Source of the DNA: Halorubrum salsamenti | GTDB taxonomy: Archaea; Halobacteriota; Halobacteria; Halobacteriales; Haloferacaceae | Assembly (NCBI RefSeq): GCF_007671685.1 | Contig: NZ_VCNL01000009.1 | Location: 1-64,000, forward strand | DNA length: 64,000 nucleotides | Reading direction: 5' to 3' | In this document: positions 43,970 through 52,365 of the stretch, piece after piece | Layout: each line of letters starts with the position of its first letter | How positions within the stretch are numbered: position 1 is the first letter of the stretch | The notes under the pieces: model-generated | What the model was told of the DNA's origin: nothing | The model's database searches: none | What the model saw: the letters and a program-made list of their open reading frames with translations, nothing else | Made by a program: the position numbers and the translations under genes

Positions 43970-44967
43970 GTACTGTCACCCGACGCGTCGAAACCGTCCT
44001 TCCGGAGACCGGCTCACGCGAGTGGTGGGCGCTGTACCTGCTGGCCCCGCTCGTCCTTCTCGGTGGGGGCATCCTCGTGTTCCCGACGCTGGTCTACGAC
44101 CGGTTCATCTGGCAGTACCTCTGGGGGCCAGTCGTCGCCGACGCCGTTAGTCAGCCAGTCACGCACGAGGGGATTCGTGCTGTCCGGGGCTACAATGCGG
44201 TGAACACGGTAACCTACCTCGCGGCGGTCGTGTACAGCCTCCCCGGACTGCGGGCGTATCTCGACCAGCTCGATGTAACGTTCGACGCACGCCTGGCTTA
44301 CGGATTCGCTCCGATCATTATCGCCGGCGGCGCGATGCGAGCGCTCGAGGACATCGGCCTGCTGGGAGACTACGCGGTGTGGTTCATTACGCCGTCGATC
44401 TACTTCGTCGTCACCGCTGTCACCGTCCTCGCGCTCGGCGTCGGTGCACTCGTGCGTGACCAAAATATCGGTTCTATCCCGCTAACAGTCGGGCTTGTCG
44501 GGTCGGTGTGGGCTGTCGGTGCCGTCGGGTGGGCAGTTTGGCACGGCCTCTCAACGTCGACCCCACTCCGCCTATGGGTGCCTGTCGCGACGACGGGGAT
44601 TGCTCTCGGCGTGACCGCCCTCTATTACTGGGGGACGAGCTTCGTCGACATTGCACACATCCGTCACCCGCTGTTTCTGTTGGCCGTCTTCGGACAGATG
44701 TGGGACGCCGCACAGAACCTCATCGGCGTCACGTTCCTCGGCTATTCCCCGAAGCTGTTCGTGACGAACCTCGTGTACCAGGCGACTGGATTCTCGGGGT
44801 CGACGTTCGTCCTCAAACTCCTCGTGATTGTTGGCATCGTGTGGTTCCTCGCGGACGCGAAAGACGAAATGGACCACACGTGGTGGTGGCTCATGACGTT
44901 CTTCATCGGGGCGATCGGGCTCCCGATGGGCGTCCGGGGGTCATTTCGGATGATGCTCGGAGTCTGA
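43966..44967 (+). CDS. DUF63 polytopic membrane protein
   Basis: This 333-residue membrane protein has about nine helices. Motifs include LAPLVLLGGGILVFPT, the loop HEGIRAVRGYNAVNTVTY, the segment FGQMWDAAQNLIGVTFLGYSPK and the last helix WWWLMTFFIGAIGLPMGVRGSFRMML. These are features of DUF63, a family limited to archaea and of unknown function. It starts with GTG at 43966, coupled to the DUF7123-like stop. Confidence 0.85.
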   Translation: MSTVTRRVETVLPETGSREWWALYLLAPLVLLGGGILVFPTLVYDRFIWQYLWGPVVADAVSQPVTHEGIRAVRGYNAVNTVTYLAAVVYSLPGLRAYLDQLDVTFDARLAYGFAPIIIAGGAMRALEDIGLLGDYAVWFITPSIYFVVTAVTVLALGVGALVRDQNIGSIPLTVGLVGSVWAVGAVGWAVWHGLSTSTPLRLWVPVATTGIALGVTALYYWGTSFVDIAHIRHPLFLLAVFGQMWDAAQNLIGVTFLGYSPKLFVTNLVYQATGFSGSTFVLKLLVIVGIVWFLADAKDEMDHTWWWLMTFFIGAIGLPMGVRGSFRMMLGV

Positions 44968-44969
44968 TA

Positions 44970-45392
44970 ATGGATACGATGAACACGAACAGTACGACAC
45001 GGCAGTACGGCGCAGCTATCGCGCTCGTTTCGGGAGTCTACTCGCTGCTCTCGGCGACAACCGGCAGCGGGATGATGAGTTCTAACAGCGGCCTTCTCAT
45101 GGCGCTCCTCGGCGTTGTCGTGATCGTCCACGGCGTCGTTCTGCTCACGCCTTATGCGAGTCGGCTCGGGAACGCGAGTGGGCCGCTGATGATCGGGTAC
45201 TCGCTGGTGATGTTGCTCAACCAGGCGCTCGTCGGCGTTACTGGGAGTACGAACTGGGGGATGGGCGGCGGCATGGGTTCATCGATGACTGCTGGGATGG
45301 GCTGGGACCTCGGGATGGTTGCGCTCGCAGTCTTGATGCTGCTCAGTGGGATTATCATGACGAACCGCCTCGACAGCGGGTCGGGAATGTAA
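44970..45392 (+). CDS. Four-helix membrane protein with Met/Gly-rich loop
   Basis: This 140-residue protein has four hydrophobic segments (AAIALVSGVYSLLSA, LLMALLGVVVIVHGVVLL, GPLMIGYSLVMLLNQAL and LGMVALAVLMLLSGIIM). A Gly/Met-rich loop (NWGMGGGMGSSMTAGMGWDL) lies between helices three and four and could bind copper. No family is recognised. It begins 2 bp after the DUF63 stop and 12 bp before the DUF1405 gene, so it is co-transcribed. Confidence 0.7.
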   Translation: MDTMNTNSTTRQYGAAIALVSGVYSLLSATTGSGMMSSNSGLLMALLGVVVIVHGVVLLTPYASRLGNASGPLMIGYSLVMLLNQALVGVTGSTNWGMGGGMGSSMTAGMGWDLGMVALAVLMLLSGIIMTNRLDSGSGM

Positions 45393-45404
45393 GCAGGAAA
45401 ACCA

Positions 45405-46136
45405 ATGGTAGCTACTGTCTCTCGGGACAATTTTCCCTTGTACCTCGCACCGCTTCCCCAGCGTGTTGAGGACCTCGCACTCCGATATGCGTGGCTCATC
45501 GTCGCGATCAACCTCGCAGGGACCGCGTTCGGATTCTGGTACTATCGCTTCCAGCTCGCTCAAACCCCGCTGATGATGTGGCCGTTCGTTCCCGATAGTC
45601 CCGCTGCGACGCTGTTCGTCGCGCTCAGTCTCGCGGCGTGGAAACTGGACTACGATGTCGAGTGGCTCCACATGCTCGCCTTCTTCGGAAATATCAAGCT
45701 CGGCCTCTGGACGCCGTTTGTCCAGTTGGTTCTCAATGGGCCAGGGGGCATCGAACCCTGGCTCTACTGGTTCCTCATCATGAGCCATCTCGCGATGAGT
45801 CTGCAGTCGTTCCTGATCTATCGCTACGCCAAGTTTTCAGTCGGGGCGGTCGCTATCGCCACCGTCTGGTACGGGTTCAACGACCTCGTGGACTACTTCG
45901 TCCCGTTGGTAGGCGACTATCACCACACGTTTCTTCGGGCCGAGCTCGTCGGCACGACACTCGATCATTCACTGCGAGCGCACGATCTCGCCGCGGCGGC
46001 AGCAGTAGCGCTCACACTCGCGGCGACGTTCCTGGCCCTCGCCACACGGGTGAAGAAGGTCCAACTTCAGCGGTCTTCCACCACCCTTGAAGGGAACCAA
46101 CCAACCGACAAGCCTGATGGAGGGCTTGAGTCATGA
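45405..46136 (+). CDS. DUF1405 polytopic membrane protein
   Basis: This 243-residue protein has about six helices and the DUF1405 signatures NLAGTAFGFWYYRFQL, WPFVPDSPAATLFVALSLAAW, MLAFFGNIKLGLWTPFV and WYGFNDLVDYFVPLVGDYHH. The family is common in archaea and bacilli, with unknown function. Its stop overlaps the next ATG (ATGA), so it is coupled to the CPBP protease gene. Four membrane protein genes in a row, all rightward from copA, suggest one long transcription unit. Confidence 0.85.
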   Translation: MVATVSRDNFPLYLAPLPQRVEDLALRYAWLIVAINLAGTAFGFWYYRFQLAQTPLMMWPFVPDSPAATLFVALSLAAWKLDYDVEWLHMLAFFGNIKLGLWTPFVQLVLNGPGGIEPWLYWFLIMSHLAMSLQSFLIYRYAKFSVGAVAIATVWYGFNDLVDYFVPLVGDYHHTFLRAELVGTTLDHSLRAHDLAAAAAVALTLAATFLALATRVKKVQLQRSSTTLEGNQPTDKPDGGLES

Positions 46137-46867
46137 CGACACTCCAAGAACGGCTCCGTGCCGTAGGTGTGACCCTCGGGATTGGGTTCGGGAGTTTCGT
46201 TGTTGGAGCAGTTCTCCTAACGCTCGTTTCACAGTCGCTCTCTACGGTCGGAATACAGCTCCAGAATCGGCCAGCATTACGTCTTGGCTTGAGCACAGTA
46301 TTACTCCAAGGGGTGGCGTTCGGAGGCGTCGCGCTCGTCTATCTACGGATCAGCGACAGAGCTGTAGGCTTCATTCAGGTGCATACTCCGACGCGACGGG
46401 ATATCGGGTGGTTCATCGGAGGACTCCTCACGCTACTGATTACGGTTCGCGCGCTCTCAGCGATAATCGCGTCTCTCGGATTCGAGCAGGCCACCAATCA
46501 GATCATCGAGGTCGGCCAAGAAGCCCCAGCTGTCTTCCTGGTACTGATCCCGCTCTCGTTCCTGTTGGTCGGTCCCGGTGAAGAACTTCTGCACCGAGGG
46601 GTCATCCAGGGGACGTTGCGAGAATCCTTCCACCCGGCTCGAGCAATCATCTTGGCCAGCCTCATCTTTGCGATGGTACACGTCTTCTCCCTTCAAGGAA
46701 ACGGGAAATTCGTGTACATCGGTGTGGTCTTCACCCTTGCACTCGTGCTCGGGGTGGCATACGAACTCACGGATAACCTCGCTGTCCCAGCCCTCATTCA
46801 CGGGACGTACAACGCTGTACAGTTCGGCATAGCATATTATACAGTCACACAGGGTACTGCGTTCTAG
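46133..46867 (+). CDS. CPBP-family intramembrane metalloprotease
   Basis: This 244-residue membrane protein of the CPBP (CAAX-like/ABI) family has the glutamate pair with Arg in GPGEELLHRGVIQG near residue 148, the His in ASLIFAMVHVF near 181 and the last motif PALIHGTYNAVQFG near 222. These make the glutamyl intramembrane protease site. Substrates in archaea are unknown. It overlaps the DUF1405 gene by 4 bases. Confidence 0.88.
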   Translation: MTTLQERLRAVGVTLGIGFGSFVVGAVLLTLVSQSLSTVGIQLQNRPALRLGLSTVLLQGVAFGGVALVYLRISDRAVGFIQVHTPTRRDIGWFIGGLLTLLITVRALSAIIASLGFEQATNQIIEVGQEAPAVFLVLIPLSFLLVGPGEELLHRGVIQGTLRESFHPARAIILASLIFAMVHVFSLQGNGKFVYIGVVFTLALVLGVAYELTDNLAVPALIHGTYNAVQFGIAYYTVTQGTAF

Positions 46868-46876
46868 AAGCGACTC

Positions 46877-47312
46877 ATGGCACTGAACACACTCTCTAGA
46901 CGCACTGTGCTCCGTCGAAGTGGCCTAGCTATCGGGGGAGGAATGGTAAGCCCTCTCGGGATGTCTCGGCGGACGCAGCGGTTCCTCAGGACCGACTGTG
47001 ACGATGACGAGTGACCTACGGTTCGACCCAGCAGAAGTAACAATCGAATCCGGAGAGACCGTCACGTGGGAGAACGACAGTAACGTTCCTCACACGACGT
47101 CAGCCTACGAGCAATCACTTCCAGAGGGAGCGGCGTATTTCGCCAGTGGAGACTACGAATCGGAACAGGCTGTCCGTCAAAGTACATCGGCACGCGGATT
47201 TCTCGAGCGGGGCGAAACGTACCAATATACATTCGAGGTTTCTGGGACGTATCGATATTTCTGCCTTCCACACGAGGAGAATGGGATGATCGGAAATGTA
47301 ATTGTAGAGTGA
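46877..47312 (+). pseudogene. Halocyanin-type lipoprotein gene with a one-base frameshift
   Basis: The 5' part encodes a Tat signal (LSRRTVLRRSGLAIGGGMV) in one frame. The lipobox (ALSGCLGG) and the whole blue-copper domain (TVTMTSDLRFDPAEVTIESG through FCLPHEENGMIGNVIVE) are in the next frame. Removing one A in GGTAAGCC at about 46946-46951 restores GMVALSGCLGG without a break, so the lesion is a one-base insertion. The copper ligands are intact: His in VPHTTSAY, then Cys, His and Met in CLPHEENGM. A short product from the internal GTG at 46998 would lack export. A sequencing error would give the same picture. Confidence 0.85.
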
Positions 47313-47362
47313 TTCGGGATTCACGAAGATACCCGATAGACGAGAGCAGAAATTCCACGAGT

Positions 47363-47893
47363 TTATCGGCTTTCAGCCTGGTTGGAAGGCAGACCTGGTT
47401 TCCCGTCGTAAACCCACAACCCAACGCCAAGAACGGTGAGCAACATCTGGAGGATGACATATGGTGTCGGTCTAACCAACGCTAGTAATCCTCCGATTGA
47501 ATCGATATGATGGTAGTCCGTAATCAGCGGCCAGTAGACGAACACGAGAGGTTCTGCAGGAATAATCTGTGAGTCGACGAGGTCTGCACCGATATGTGAG
47601 AGATATCCGAAGACAGACGCGGCCCCGAACTCCCACCGATCTGCTCGTCTTGTGACGTAGAGAATCACTAGACTAACGAGGGCCACGTTGAAGAGTGAGT
47701 GTGCGGCAGAGCGGCTCGGTAGCGATGTTACCACGAAGGAAAGCGGCTTATCGACGATATCAGGGAGTAATGCAGCACCCACAACTGCCAAGACATCGAT
47801 ATCGCGAGGTCGGTCAGTAGAACCAACGGCAAGAATACCTCGGTATGTGAGATAGGCAACTACAGCGTGGACCCAGAAGAGTACACCCGATAA
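47363..47893 (-). CDS. Metal-dependent hydrolase (YdjM/DUF457-like) with unclear start
   Basis: The reading frame encodes a membrane protein of the YdjM/LexA-binding hydrolase family: WVHAVVAYLTYRG, then AALLPDIVDKPLSFVV and AAHSLFNVALVSLVILY, FGYLSHIGADLVDSQ and YWPLITDYHHIDS. The catalytic His/Asp pattern is present. The open frame begins after a TGA and reaches 47893, with no ATG or GTG before the family-typical N terminus; the first usable start is a TTG at 47791. An ATG in another frame (about 47902) would restore a start if one base were missing. The gene may be damaged at its 5' end. Confidence 0.65.
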   Translation of the reverse strand, partial: LSGVLFWVHAVVAYLTYRGILAVGSTDRPRDIDVLAVVGAALLPDIVDKPLSFVVTSLPSRSAAHSLFNVALVSLVILYVTRRADRWEFGAASVFGYLSHIGADLVDSQIIPAEPLVFVYWPLITDYHHIDSIGGLLALVRPTPYVILQMLLTVLGVGLWVYDGKPGLPSNQAESR

Positions 47894-47934
47894 TTCTACT
47901 CAGCATATTTAATCTTTTAAGCACCGCGATACTG

Positions 47935-49242
47935 TTATCGTCGTACGCCATCAATCCCGGAACGAATAGTTTCACGCTCGAAATAGAGGACTTCTAGCCC
48001 AATGAGGACGACTGTTACAACGAGAACCACGCCGAAGACTGCAGGTTCCATCACAGCGAGATGGTATACTAATGAGGGGAAAAATAACACAGCACCGAGT
48101 ACCCCGACCGCTGGGAGGACGCCTGTACGGAGTCCCTCTCGATTCCTGAAGGCGAGCAGACTCATTGATCCGAAGACGGTAATGAACGCAAGCGACGCGA
48201 ACGACGTAATCCCCTGGAGGCTTCCGTAGGCGGTGAACGTGGCCGTGATCAGCCCCAAAACAAGGAGGGGTCGCGTGGGAGCACCGTCGGCATCGGCATC
48301 CCCGATCTGATCGGGAAGCAGGTCGTCTTCAAGCATCCCCGTGGCGAAGCGGGCTGCTGAGAACAACGTCGCGTTGATTGCGCTCCCCGTAGAGAATAGC
48401 GCCGCCACCGAGATGAGAGCGAATCCAATCCGCCCCATGAACGGTTCGGCCGCGATGGCCAACGATACTTCCGGATTCGCAGCGATCGTCTCAGGCTGGA
48501 GCAGTCCCGTGGTGACGACCGCTACGAGAATATATAGTCCGAGAGACAGCGGAATCGAGAGGTAGATCGCCCGGGGGATGGTCGTTCGAGCGTCTCGGAG
48601 GCTCTCTTCGTCGTAAAAGAGCAGTTGCCAGCCCTGAAAGGCGACGAACGACAGCGCCGCGGACATGAGCAATCCACCCGCTTCGACCGACGACGATAGT
48701 CCGGTCGTCAGTTGCCCCGTCCGGGCCCCAAAATAGAATCCCCACACGCCGAAGACGAGGAGAATCCCAACCTTTGCCCCGACCAGGAGAACCTCGGTCA
48801 GCCCACTCGCTCGCGCGCCTACAACGTTCAATCCCACGAAGCCCAAGATGGCAACAATCGACACTATTGGGCGGAGAGGAACGCCGAAGGCGGCTTCAAC
48901 GCCGAGGAGTCGCGTCGCAAAACTACCGAATGCGAACGCGTACATCCCCATTGACCCGATATAGCCGAACAGGAGGGTCCAGCCGACCATTCCTGTGATT
49001 GTCGTCGAGTCAATGAACTCCTCTAAGAAACTAACAGAGCCACCGCTCACATCACCGACTCGCTGGAGCCGAATGTACGAGTAGCCGGCACAGAACGCGA
49101 CGATACCGCCGCCAAAAAATGCAATCCACGCTGCAGCCCCCGACATTTCCGCGACAACGCCGAGTACGGCGAAGATCCCACCTCCAATCATGCCGCCCAG
49201 TGCAATTGAGACAGCACCGAGGAGACCCAACTTCTCGCTCAT
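47935..49242 (-). CDS. APC-family amino-acid permease
   Basis: This 435-residue transporter has twelve predicted helices. The first has the APC signature LGLLGAVSIALGGMIGGGIFAVLG (unwound GGGIF site). Later features include the conserved FVAFQGWQLLFYDEESLRDARTTIPRAI loop, which matches the family's post-TM6 region. Such permeases move amino acids or amines with protons or sodium. The substrate is unknown. The gene stands alone, and its stop lies about 40 bp from the start of the hydrolase-like gene downstream. Confidence 0.92.
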   Translation of the reverse strand: MSEKLGLLGAVSIALGGMIGGGIFAVLGVVAEMSGAAAWIAFFGGGIVAFCAGYSYIRLQRVGDVSGGSVSFLEEFIDSTTITGMVGWTLLFGYIGSMGMYAFAFGSFATRLLGVEAAFGVPLRPIVSIVAILGFVGLNVVGARASGLTEVLLVGAKVGILLVFGVWGFYFGARTGQLTTGLSSSVEAGGLLMSAALSFVAFQGWQLLFYDEESLRDARTTIPRAIYLSIPLSLGLYILVAVVTTGLLQPETIAANPEVSLAIAAEPFMGRIGFALISVAALFSTGSAINATLFSAARFATGMLEDDLLPDQIGDADADGAPTRPLLVLGLITATFTAYGSLQGITSFASLAFITVFGSMSLLAFRNREGLRTGVLPAVGVLGAVLFFPSLVYHLAVMEPAVFGVVLVVTVVLIGLEVLYFERETIRSGIDGVRR

Positions 49243-49332
49243 CGTCTCGCTTTTCGGTCGCCTCCTTTAGACTACTTGCCGTTAGGAATCCAAACCAACC
49301 CGATCCGGGGTGGAACTCGCACGAATCAATGC

Positions 49333-49632
49333 TCACGTTCGAAAGAGCGAATAGAACCACGATTCGGTATCCGGGTGGAGACCACCCTGAACAGCGTGAA
49401 CCGCTGCCGCAACCGAGACCACAAAGACCGCGTGAACCAGATGTGGCGGGAGCCAGTCAACCAGTACTGCACTTGTTCCGATGACTGCAGTACCGAACGC
49501 CCCGAACCCGATTCTGAAAAAGAACGGACGCTGAATCACCAATACAACGTCTCGATAGAGGAGCGCGTAGCAAAAGAGTGCAAGTCCACCAGCGACGAAT
49601 ATCGAGAGAAGCGAAAGCAGTAGTACGGTCAT
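49333..49632 (-). CDS. Three-helix membrane protein A
   Basis: This 99-residue hydrophobic protein has three helices (LLLSLLSIFVAGGLALFCYALLY, RIGFGAFGTAVIGTSAVLVDWL and AVFVVSVAAAVHAVQGGL). It overlaps its upstream partner by 4 bases (ATGA). The final histidines and Trp residues (VHAVQGGLHPDTESWF) resemble those of heme or quinone membrane partners, but no family is recognised. Confidence 0.65.
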   Translation of the reverse strand: MTVLLLSLLSIFVAGGLALFCYALLYRDVVLVIQRPFFFRIGFGAFGTAVIGTSAVLVDWLPPHLVHAVFVVSVAAAVHAVQGGLHPDTESWFYSLFRT

Positions 49633-49928
49633 CGCAGCTCTCCCCCCGAATATCCAAGTCGGGGATGAATGTATCCGAGTCCGCCGATTACTGCTGCTAC
49701 ACCGAGAATAGCCCCTGTTTCAATCGTGGCAAGCAGGCCATGTGAGAGCGGCGTGAGCATCCCGAGGTGAGCGAGCCCGAACAGGAGGCCAACGAGTGGG
49801 ACACCGACGAGTAGTCGACCATATTGTCCCTTGTACCGGTGCCAGATTGCGGGTGTTCTCACCGCGATATACACAGTACTTACGAGAATTACTCCCGTCG
49901 AAACAGCACCGCTTAGCGAGGTGAGCAT
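49629..49928 (-). CDS. Three-helix membrane protein B
   Basis: This 99-residue partner of the preceding gene has three helices (AVSTGVILVSTVYIAVRT, LLVGVPLVGLLFGLAHLGML and IETGAILGVAAVIGGLGYI). The ATG at 49928 avoids an unlikely polar extension to 49955. The two proteins are of equal size and coupled, so they may form a heterodimeric membrane complex. The function is unknown. Confidence 0.65.
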   Translation of the reverse strand: MLTSLSGAVSTGVILVSTVYIAVRTPAIWHRYKGQYGRLLVGVPLVGLLFGLAHLGMLTPLSHGLLATIETGAILGVAAVIGGLGYIHPRLGYSGGELR

Positions 49929-50594
49929 ATGTCTACCTGCTCCAGCTAACTTCAAATCTGTTGCCCCTCATCGACGACTTGCCAGGTCCGGCATCGGTAG
50001 TTACTTCAAAACGCCCTGAAGTCCGATATAATGCGTGGAACCATGAATGTACCATATTTCAGCATCGCGACGCTGGCGTTCCAAGGGAACTGCCGATCGT
50101 GAGAGCCGTGATCAACAGAGTCGTTTTCCAGAAGGCGAGGTGGAATTGACGTACTCCGTCTTCACCAGAGCGAACTGATGTCAGCCCAAACAGGTGGGAC
50201 TGGGTTTGTTGGCAACGTATTCATATAGGGGAAACCTCTCGGATTGAAGCTTCCATACCAATAGAAACAGGCACTAACAGGCTTGATAAAAGCGGATTGG
50301 TGATATTCTTTGTTGTTCCGCTTCTCTCACATCATTCGACTATACCGATTGTCCGATGTCATAGCCGAATAGTCGAAAGAACACGCCCTCTGAGTCTGGG
50401 CTTTCCTAACAGAAATCCGAATGAATAGGAAGCACGTATATTGACGTGATAATGTCCACCCACTCTGCTGGGGGCCAACCCTGGCCAGAAAAGCCGTTAT
50501 TGACGCTACAACGCGTTCTGCGAAAAGATCGTCTTCTCGAAGCCGCCGCTGGTAGCATAATACTGGGAATTCACCAGAACATCATAATAGAATA
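49929..50594. other. Long intergenic region, no intact gene seen
   Basis: This 666-bp stretch of relatively low GC content has no convincing coding frame. It should hold the promoters of the leftward membrane pair and the rightward cupredoxin gene. It may also contain decayed gene or IS remnants that I could not identify. Confidence 0.45.
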
Positions 50595-51233
50595 ATGAAT
50601 CGCCGAACATTTCTACAAACAGCAGGAGGAGTCGCAGCAGCAAGTACCCTCGCACGACCGACAGCCGCACAAGAAGCAAACACGGTCCAGATCACGATGG
50701 ACGGTGGGAACTTCTTCATCGATCCGGTTGGTCTATACGTTGAACCCGGTGAAACAGTCACGTTTGAAATTGGTCCGGGGGCCCCACATTCCTCGACGGC
50801 CTACGAAGACCGCATCCCAAGCGATGCAGAGCCTTGGGACAGCGGGTTACTGCAAGAAGGAGAGACATTCGAACATACGTTCGAGGTCGAGGGGACATAT
50901 GATTACAACTGCACCGCTCACGTATCATTGGGACAGGTCGGGCGAATCGTCGTCGGAAGTCCCGGTGGACCGGCAACAGAGAGCTCTATCCCGACCAACC
51001 CTCCGAGCGGACAGATGCCAGATAGCCAAACGATCGTCGATCAAGGGTCGATTGCGTACCCGTTTACTGGCACCGCGAGTGGTGGCAGTGGCGAGAGTGG
51101 TAGTGGACAACCAGCACCACAGGTGCCGGACAGTGCAAAAACCCTAGGTATCTTAGCGTTCGCCGCGATGGTGAGCACGCTCGGGTTGACTTACGTCTTC
51201 ATGAAGTACGGTGGTGATTATGGTGTCGAGTAG
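50595..51233 (+). CDS. Tat-exported, membrane-anchored cupredoxin with Gln axial position
   Basis: This 212-residue protein has a Tat signal (NRRTFLQTAGGVAAAS), a halocyanin/plastocyanin domain at about residues 28-122, a Gly/Ser/Pro-rich linker and a C-terminal membrane helix (LGILAFAAMVSTLGLTYVF). Copper ligands are H65 in GAPHSSTAY, C106 and H109 in YNCTAHVSLGQVG. The position of the usual axial Met is Q114, as in stellacyanins. This should lower the redox potential. It is likely an electron carrier on the cell surface side of the membrane. Confidence 0.88.
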   Translation: MNRRTFLQTAGGVAAASTLARPTAAQEANTVQITMDGGNFFIDPVGLYVEPGETVTFEIGPGAPHSSTAYEDRIPSDAEPWDSGLLQEGETFEHTFEVEGTYDYNCTAHVSLGQVGRIVVGSPGGPATESSIPTNPPSGQMPDSQTIVDQGSIAYPFTGTASGGSGESGSGQPAPQVPDSAKTLGILAFAAMVSTLGLTYVFMKYGGDYGVE

Positions 51234-51316
51234 AACAGTAGCAGGCTTCTGCGAGACTCGTTCACGATCAGCGGTTATGAGCGGGAGTAGTAAAACTATC
51301 GTGGCCCTTGAAAACC

Positions 51317-51880
51317 ATGCCTGAGTCAAAGGAGACCCTCGAAATCCAGAACGTGGTCGCTTCAACCGAATTGGGTCAGGAACTGAATCTAGAGCTGTTA
51401 GCCGACGACCTTCCCACTACAGAGTATCAGCCGGAATCCTTCCCAGGGCTGGTCTTTCGAACCCAATCTCCCAAAGCTGCCACACTTATTTTTCGCTCTG
51501 GGAAAGCGGTCTGTACTGGCGCAAAAAGTGTTCAAGACATGAATAACGCGTTAGAATTCGTGTTCAACGAACTACAAACACTCGGGATCGCTATCGATTG
51601 TGACCGTGAAATACAGATCCAGAACATTGTTTCGAGTGGGGATTTCAACCATCGACTGAATTTACATGCGGTTGCAATTGGAGTTGGGCTTAAGAATATT
51701 GAATATGAGCCGGAGCAGTTTCCTGGTCTCATATATCGACTAGAGAGACCAGATGTCGTAATATTGCTGTTTGGGAGTGGAAAGGCCGTGGTCACGGGAG
51801 CAACCAGTATTGAGCAGACTGGAACAGCATTCGATATAGTAGAATCAAAGCTACAAGAATTAGACCTATTAGCCAAATAA
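51317..51880 (+). CDS. tbp: TATA-box-binding protein (TBP) paralogue 2
   Basis: This 187-residue TBP has two repeats, each with the expected segments (EIQNVVAST and QIQNIVSS, QPESFPGLVFR and EPEQFPGLIYR, LIFRSGKAVCTGAKS and LLFGSGKAVVTGATS). Both DNA-kinking Phe pairs are kept. It differs from the TBP at 26.0-26.6 kb throughout and is more AT-rich, so it is an independent acquisition and not a recent duplicate. The ATG at 51317 is preferred over an in-frame TTG at 51308. Confidence 0.94.
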   Translation: MPESKETLEIQNVVASTELGQELNLELLADDLPTTEYQPESFPGLVFRTQSPKAATLIFRSGKAVCTGAKSVQDMNNALEFVFNELQTLGIAIDCDREIQIQNIVSSGDFNHRLNLHAVAIGVGLKNIEYEPEQFPGLIYRLERPDVVILLFGSGKAVVTGATSIEQTGTAFDIVESKLQELDLLAK

Positions 51881-51944
51881 TGAGAAACGATGAAATCTAC
51901 CCAAAACGGTCACGTCAATATAGTCCTTCGAGAGTGATTTACAT

Positions 51945-52235
51945 ATGACCCAACATCTAGAACTGCTCGTTTTTGCTTTCTTCGCGTTAGTCACACTCGG
52001 GAGTGCTCTCGCAATGGTCCTTGTTGAGGATATGTGGCACTCTGCATTGCTGATGGGTGTAACTCTTCTAAGTATTGCAGTACATTACGTGATGTTACAG
52101 GCTGAGTTTGTCGCTGCGATGCAGGTTCTTGTATATGTCGGCGGTGTACTTATTCTGATCAGCTTTGTTGTAATGCTCACACGGACGCAATCAACATCTG
52201 AAACTCCTCCTCAAGGTGCCAGCAACGATGACTAA
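51945..52235 (+). CDS. nuoJ: NADH-quinone oxidoreductase subunit J-like, N-terminal half (NuoJ1)
   Basis: This 96-residue membrane protein has three helices and the NuoJ signatures ALAMVLVEDMWHSALLMGVTLLSIAVHYVML, AEFVAAMQVLVYVGGVLILISFVVML. Haloarchaea split NuoJ into two genes (J1 and J2) before NuoK. Here J1 is complete but is followed by a 45-residue frame instead of a normal J2. No other Nuo genes are in the window. It may belong to a partial or alternative complex. Confidence 0.85.
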   Translation: MTQHLELLVFAFFALVTLGSALAMVLVEDMWHSALLMGVTLLSIAVHYVMLQAEFVAAMQVLVYVGGVLILISFVVMLTRTQSTSETPPQGASNDD

Positions 52236-52365
52236 GTTGCCCTCTTCCCAAAATGAAGCAGATTCATTCGGACAGAGACGATTCTATGTGGGGATGGTCC
52301 AGAATCAGCAGTTGGCCTCCCGTTGGTGGAAGGCAGTCCGGGACATATTGAGAGTGATGTACTAA
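52228..52365 (+). CDS. 45-residue frame between nuoJ and nuoK (possible NuoJ2 remnant)
   Basis: The ATG overlaps the nuoJ stop and its TAA overlaps the nuoK ATG by one base, so it is positioned as a coupled gene. The product (MTKLPSSQNEADSFGQRRFY and on) is not hydrophobic and does not look like NuoJ2. It may be a remnant left by deletion of nuoJ2, or a small linker protein. Confidence 0.4.
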   Translation: MTKLPSSQNEADSFGQRRFYVGMVQNQQLASRWWKAVRDILRVMY

